The notes under the pieces are model-generated. The model saw only the letters and a program-made list of their open reading frames with translations. It had not been told where the DNA came from and searched no databases. Shown one piece after another: positions 59,827 to 64,000 of a stretch of DNA of 64,000 bases (positions are counted from its first letter, which is position 1; every line of letters begins with the position of its first letter). The stretch spans positions 434,001 through 498,000 of the forward strand of contig CAVSMF010000002.1 in the NCBI GenBank assembly GCA_963728975.1, given 5' to 3'. Source of the DNA: DATFCK01 sp963728975 (GTDB taxonomy: Bacteria; Verrucomicrobiota; Verrucomicrobiia; Chthoniobacterales; UBA10450). A program made the translations under genes and the position numbers.

Positions 59827-60531
59827 ATGATGTTCAATGTCCATATCCGCGGACATTTGTTGCTTTTCGACAAGAGGTCCGTGCCCGAATACGACGCTGC
59901 GACCGGAACGCGCCTCTTATTGATAGCGATCGGTGTTGAAGGGCTCAGGCTTGGCGCTGTCCGGTGGCTTTACCCGGCCGTTCCGCTGTTGATCCTGGTC
60001 CTGGTCCTGTTGGCCTGCGCGCTGGTGCTGGTCCGGTTCGTTGCTCCGCTCAAGCTGTGGCAGATCGGATTATATCCGTGGAAGGAGTGGCATCCGGTGG
60101 AAAAGTCTTATTTCGTTCAACTTCTGGTGATAGCCAATATTGTTTTCCCGCTGGTGTTCGCCAGCCGGCTTCAGCTCATTCTGGCTCAGCCTTCTCCCCT
60201 GGCAACTGTATGGAATCTGTTTGTTCCCTACCTTTTCTTCGGCTTTTACCAGGAGGTTGTCTACCGGGGGATGTTGCAATCCGAACTGGTTCGCCGATGG
60301 GGCGCGTTCGCCGGCATCTTGGTCGCGAACGTTTTCTATACCTTTGGCCCGCTCCACTGGAACTACTTTTGGGCGCACAGCTCTGTCGCGATCCCGATGT
60401 TCGCGGGAATCTTCGCCATCGGCCTTTTCTTTGGGGTACTGTTCAGACGATCGGGCAACCTCTGGATCGTGGCGGTGATCCACGGAATCGGCAACGCCTA
60501 CATCGTGGGCAGCCTTTCATCGGCAGGTTAA
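59827..60531 (+). CDS. CPBP-family intramembrane protease-like protein
   Basis: 234 residues, seven or eight hydrophobic segments. CPBP (Rce1/ABI) motifs: QEVVYRGML (normally EExxxR; here the first Glu is Gln), FYTFGPLHWNYFW (FxxxH) and HGIGNAYIVG (HxxxN). The second Glu, Arg and the two His are present, so activity is possible but one ligand is changed. Family members cleave membrane peptides or prenyl proteins, often linked to bacteriocin immunity. Alone between repeats. Confidence 0.8.
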   Translation: MMFNVHIRGHLLLFDKRSVPEYDAATGTRLLLIAIGVEGLRLGAVRWLYPAVPLLILVLVLLACALVLVRFVAPLKLWQIGLYPWKEWHPVEKSYFVQLLVIANIVFPLVFASRLQLILAQPSPLATVWNLFVPYLFFGFYQEVVYRGMLQSELVRRWGAFAGILVANVFYTFGPLHWNYFWAHSSVAIPMFAGIFAIGLFFGVLFRRSGNLWIVAVIHGIGNAYIVGSLSSAG

Positions 60532-61191
60532 GAAGGCAGAATGTTAAGCCACAGATTTTAAGCGCCCTAAATCCCGAAGAATATCTCTGAGGAAAGCGGG
60601 CGAAGACTTGCCGTAGCAAGAATGCACGAAATGTATTTGGTACGAAGATCCGTGTAAATTGGGACCATAGGGCATCTGTGGATCAAAATGAATCCTGTTA
60701 ATCTTGTTAATCCTGTCTAGTTCTTCCCGGCTTCCTGGTTTCCAGATTGGATACTGTCGCCGCCGGAGGCGCCTCCCATTTTGAGTCGGCAGTGCCGGCT
60801 TCGCCGGATTAATTTGGCAAATCGGCAGAATGCCGATTTTAGCGACCAACATGGTCGCGCTCCCCGAAAGTCTGTGTAAATCGGGATCCCAGGGGAATCT
60901 GTGGCTGAAAATGAATCCTGTTAATCTTGTTAATCCTGTCTAGTTCTTCCCGGCTTCCTGGTTTCCAGATTGGATACTGTCGCCGCCGGAGGCGCTTCCC
61001 ACTTTGAGTCGGCAGTGCCGGCTTCGCCGGATTAATTTGGCAAATCGGCAGAATGCCGATTTTAGCGACCAACATGGTCGCGCTCCCCGGAATCTGTGCA
61101 AATCGGGATCCCAGGGGAATCTGTGGCTAAAAATGAATCCTCTAAATCCCGTCTAGCTCTTCCCGGCTTCTCGCGACCGAATCAATTAGCG
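60532..61191. repeat. 57-64 kb family repeat, copies 5 and 6
   Basis: Copies at about 60540-60800 and 60810-61165, the second with near-perfect duplication of the GCCGCCGGAGGCG, CCGGC-TTC-GCCGG and GCGACCA-ACA-TGGTCGC elements. The two run in tandem with the same order of hairpins. No gene. Confidence 0.75.
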
Positions 61192-61893
61192 TCACCAGGG
61201 AATGACTTTCCTGTCCCGCCAGAATTTGCCGGTCTCCTTTTGCGGCGCGTCCGCGGCCAGCCAGACAATCCCCGCCGCGCCTTCGGACACCGAACGAGTC
61301 GCGTTATCTCCGCCCATGTCGGTTCGGACCCAGCCCGGGCAAACCGAGTTGACCGCGACCTCCGGCAATCCCACAGCCAGTTGCGAGGTGACGCCGTTCA
61401 GCGCCGTTTTGGAAATGCAGTAAGCGGGCGACCAGCCATCGGCCCCGTCAGCCAACTGGCCGCCGCCGCTGGAGACGTTTACGATACGGGGTTGCTCGCT
61501 CTTTTTCAGCATTGGCCCGAATGCCTGAGCCACCAGGAGCGGACCGAGCGTGTTCGTCCGCAACGTCGTTTCAAATGTGTCCGCGGAAATCTTCAATACG
61601 TTTTCGTCTTCATCCAGGGCGATGCCGGCGTTGTTGACCAGGGTGTCGAGATGATCGCATTTCTTTGAAAATTCTTCCGCGGCGCTCCGGATACTTTCCG
61701 GCTTCGAGACATCGATCTCGAGAAAGGTGACTTCGCCATCGCCGGCCAGCTTCTCCGCCGCCGCCGGCCCGGCCTGGGCGTTGCGAGCGCCGAGAAACAC
61801 GTGAAAACCTTTGCGCGCCAACTGACGTGCGACTTCAAAACCGATTCCTTTGTTCGCGCCGGTGACGAGCGCGATCCGTTTTATTCTTGGCAT
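61192..61893 (-). CDS. Short-chain dehydrogenase/reductase
   Basis: 233 residues. Classical SDR: TGANKGIG cofactor motif at 11-18, NNAG, and the catalytic YCISK (Tyr-x3-Lys) with the Ser in NVSSGGGQ. Similar to carbonyl-reductase-type members by the NKGIGFEVARQLA opening. NADP(H)-dependent oxidoreductase; substrate unknown. Stands alone. Confidence 0.88.
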   Translation of the reverse strand: MPRIKRIALVTGANKGIGFEVARQLARKGFHVFLGARNAQAGPAAAEKLAGDGEVTFLEIDVSKPESIRSAAEEFSKKCDHLDTLVNNAGIALDEDENVLKISADTFETTLRTNTLGPLLVAQAFGPMLKKSEQPRIVNVSSGGGQLADGADGWSPAYCISKTALNGVTSQLAVGLPEVAVNSVCPGWVRTDMGGDNATRSVSEGAAGIVWLAADAPQKETGKFWRDRKVIPW

Positions 61894-62378
61894 GAGGAAG
61901 AATATCTCTGAGGAAAGCAGGAACGCAGGAAATTTCTTTGGGTTAGAAGTCCACAGATTGCGCAGATTTTCGGCACCCTAATTCCCTGAAGATGATATCT
62001 CTAAGGAACGCAGCCGCCTTCGCATCAAGCTAGGACGGGCCAAGGGAAAGAAGGAAATTTTAATCTGGAAGCCAGGAAACCAGGATTGGAATTGGCAAAT
62101 CGGCAGGATGTTGATTTTGGCGACCAACATGGTCGCGCTCCCCGGATCTGTGGAAATCGGGACCGAGGGAATCTGTGGCTAAAAATGCTCCTGGCTTCCT
62201 GGTTTCCAGATTGGATACTCTCGCCGCCAGAGGCGCCTCCCACTTTTAGGGAAAGGAGTGCCGGCTTTCAGCCGAAACTGTTTGGCAAATCGGCAGGATG
62301 CCGATTTTGGCGACCAACATGGTCGCGCTCCCCGGATCCTTGTGAATCGGGACCGTTAGGGGATCTGTAGCTAATGAT
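61894..62378. repeat. 57-64 kb family repeat, copies 7 and 8
   Basis: About 61900-62100 (inverted start, GGAAATTTTAATCTGG) and 62090-62370 with two further CGGCAGGATG and GCGACCA-ACA-TGGTCGC sets. No gene. Confidence 0.7.
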
Positions 62379-62738
62379 CTATCTGGCCGCAGCGGCCGCC
62401 TTGGCCCGGAGCTTCTGATTCCAATCGGCCCGTAATACTTTCATCTCCGCGTTAAGAGCGATCATCCGTGCCGTCACGCCCTTATATTTCTTGGTGATAC
62501 CGGCGACGGTTCTGGTTACCGCGCCCTGGCTGACCAGGCTTTGAAGTTTTTCGTAAACCCGCAACCGGAGCATTTCTTCGCCTCCACTGGCGGCATTCCG
62601 TTCCCGGAGATTGAGGAGGATGATGTCGAACAAGCCCTTGAATTCGAAGGAGGCCCTGGAAGAAAGTACGGCCACCAGTTCCTCAGTGATGCTATCCGGT
62701 GTCCGACGTGAAAAAGAGATACTAGAGCGCTTAGCCAT
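62379..62738 (-). CDS. 120-residue protein of a locally multiplied family, copy C
   Basis: 119 residues, paralogue of 50353-50715 (core SSRASFEFKGLFDIILLNLRER and GGEEMLRLRVYEKLQSLVSQG). N-terminus RRTPDSITEELVAV; basic C-terminus RAKAAAAAR. Nucleotide differences are spread through the gene, so the copies are older than the 48367/50353 pair. Function unknown. Confidence 0.7.
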   Translation of the reverse strand: MAKRSSISFSRRTPDSITEELVAVLSSRASFEFKGLFDIILLNLRERNAASGGEEMLRLRVYEKLQSLVSQGAVTRTVAGITKKYKGVTARMIALNAEMKVLRADWNQKLRAKAAAAAR

Positions 62739-62847
62739 GGGGAATTATCGCACAGATCCGGAAAATAGCGACTAGGAGGATGGTGGCCCGGAGAGGACGG
62801 GAAACGGAGGACCGGAGGCCGACAGCGGACGGAGAGTGATATCAGTT

Positions 62848-62870
62848 GGCGTTTCATAGAAACGCCCTAC
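62848..62870 (-). repeat. REP hairpin, GTAG head
   Basis: Minus strand: GTAG, GGCGTTTC, loop TAT, GAAACGCC; 8-bp perfect stem, same stem as the 3753 REP. Confidence 0.75.
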
Positions 62871-62929
62871 AGGTTTGGATTGTGACAACTTTGGCAGAAA
62901 CGAGCTCCGGCTCCGATCCGCCCACCGGA

Positions 62930-63652
62930 ATGTGCTGCCCGATCGTCGAGCTCAGACAATACACCCTTCAGCCTGGGAAACGGGATGTTTTGATCGACTT
63001 ATTCGACCGGGAATTGGTTGAGCCGCAGGAAGCTGCCGGGATGAAGATCATCGGGCAGTTTCGGGATTCCGATAGGCAGAACCGCTTTGTCTGGGTCCGC
63101 GGGTTCTCCGATATGGCTTCGCGGGCACGGGCGCTCCAGGATTTTTACGGCGGGCCGGTTTGGAAAGCGCACCGGGAAACGGCTAACGCCACCATGATCG
63201 ATTCCGACAACGTCCTGCTCCTGCACCCGGCCTCGCTAATCTCGGGATTTTCTCTCGCCGCCTGCAAGCGACCCGGGCGCGGCGCAGGCGAAACGCCCAA
63301 GCGATTGGTTCTTGCCACCATTTATTATTTCGACACGCCGGTTCCGACCGATTTCGTTGCATTCTTCGAGGGCACGATCAAGCCCGAGGCAATCGCCGCC
63401 GGCGCCACGATTCTGGCGTATTTCGCGACGGAGCAGAGTGAGAACACTTTCCCTCTGTTGCCGGTGCGGGAGAACGAAAACGTCTTCGTCTGGTTCGCGG
63501 GGTTCAGCGATTCGGCTTCATGCGAACTTTATCTTGGGGCGATCGATCGCTCCCCGCGTTGGAGAAAAGAAATTGCCGCAGAACTCGATCGTCGTCTCAA
63601 ACGAACACCGGAAATATTGAAGCTGTCGCCGACCGCGCGTTCGCTGTTGTAA
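62930..63652 (+). CDS. NIPSNAP-family protein
   Basis: 240 residues from the ATG at 62930; the upstream GTG at 62882 would add 16 residues, and any earlier start lies in the REP. NIPSNAP-like half-barrels: CCPIVELRQYTLQPGKRDVLIDLFDRELVEPQEAAGMKIIGQFRD, then FVWVRGFSDMASRARALQDFYGGP, and a second copy about 135-235 (LATIYYFDTPVPTDFVAFFEG, then FVWFAGFSDSASCELYLGAI). Dimeric alpha/beta-barrel fold; substrate unknown. Confidence 0.82.
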   Translation: MCCPIVELRQYTLQPGKRDVLIDLFDRELVEPQEAAGMKIIGQFRDSDRQNRFVWVRGFSDMASRARALQDFYGGPVWKAHRETANATMIDSDNVLLLHPASLISGFSLAACKRPGRGAGETPKRLVLATIYYFDTPVPTDFVAFFEGTIKPEAIAAGATILAYFATEQSENTFPLLPVRENENVFVWFAGFSDSASCELYLGAIDRSPRWRKEIAAELDRRLKRTPEILKLSPTARSLL

Positions 63653-64000
63653 AGGAAGTGCCGGGAATGTTTAGCAAATCGGCAGAATGCCGATTTTAAG
63701 CGACCAACATGGTCGCGCTCCCCAGATCTGTGGAAATCGGGACCGAGGGAATCTGTGGCTAAAAATGAATCCGTTTAATCCTGTCTAGTTCTTCCTGGTT
63801 TCCTGCGCTTCCTGGTTTCCAGATTGGATACTCTCGCCGCCGGAGGCGCCTCCCACTCTTGGCGAAAGGAATGCCGGCTTGCGCCGGAAATGTTTAGCAA
63901 ATCGGCAGAATGCCGATTTTAAGCGACCAACATGGTCACGCTCGCCGGATCTGCGGAAATTGGGACCGAGGGAATCTGTGGCTAAAAATGAATCCGGTTA
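63653..64000. repeat. 57-64 kb family repeat, copies 9 and 10
   Basis: 63655-63870 and 63890-64000 (cut by the window edge). Each has CGGCAGAATGCCG, GCGACCA-ACA-TGGTC and CTGTGGCTAAAAATGAATCC; the first also has GGAGGCGCCTCC and CCGGC-TTGC-GCCGG. Confidence 0.75.

Noticed and set aside
57053..64000. Possible CRISPR-like array because similar units recur many times
   Set aside because: Units are 150-350 bp, of unequal length, separated by genes, and have internal hairpins rather than short direct repeats with unique spacers; no cas gene is nearby.
1..64000. tRNA or rRNA genes
   Set aside because: GTTCGAATCC-like matches lie inside protein genes and lack the flanking cloverleaf; no rRNA-conserved stretch was seen.

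Overview
The window looks like a piece of a Gram-negative, moderately GC-rich chromosome, most plausibly a soil Verrucomicrobiota bacterium of the Chthoniobacterales type. This is inference. It rests on a lone Dop/PafA-type enzyme in a Gram-negative gene set, a DUF5069 protein, MacA/MacB-type export genes, a gamma-alpha fused 2-oxoacid:ferredoxin oxidoreductase, and spacers crowded with short palindromic repeats. No rRNA or tRNA gene was seen to settle it.

Layout. 0-17 kb is mostly housekeeping: the end of kdsB, pyrG, a purE-tsaC pair, aroK-queG, a MacA-MacB-MacB export operon, a large PATAN/receiver protein, purB and a DedA protein. 16-29 kb carries envelope functions: an MsbA-type exporter, two related glycosyltransferases (the second frameshifted), an HtrA-like protease followed by a paralogue that has lost its catalytic residues, a Dop-like enzyme, small lipoproteins and a GH25 lysozyme. 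30-43 kb holds a BNR-repeat secreted protein, korAB, a frameshifted peptide transporter, a tetR-lnt-like pair and an ABC-F ATPase.

43-56 kb is an accessory region with different base composition. Its core is a minus-strand operon of an alpha/beta-hydrolase, a CD-NTase and an E2-like protein with a SEC-C tail. This is read as a short type II CBASS anti-phage system with an unusual candidate effector. A plus-strand operon (sigma-like factor, small helical protein, ImmA/IrrE metallopeptidase) diverges from it, and the shared spacer holds a perfect 15-bp palindrome. Next come an IS remnant, HigBA-like and HicBA-like toxin-antitoxin pairs (hicA frameshifted), copies and relics of a 120-residue unknown family, 3'-end relics of other genes, and a 1052-residue secreted protein between identical 96-bp direct repeats. 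56-64 kb has small envelope genes embedded in about ten copies of another repeat.

Repeats are the second main theme. At least 15 short hairpins begin with GTAG (or GTGG) and have 7-9 bp stems and 3-4 nt loops, the layout of REP sequences. Several sit as inverted pairs (REPINs), and three lie inside coding sequences (tsaC, queG, the MacB ATPase). Two larger composite repeats are confined to 18-34 kb and 57-64 kb. Five genes each look repairable by one indel; assembly error and pseudogene decay cannot be told apart from the sequence alone.
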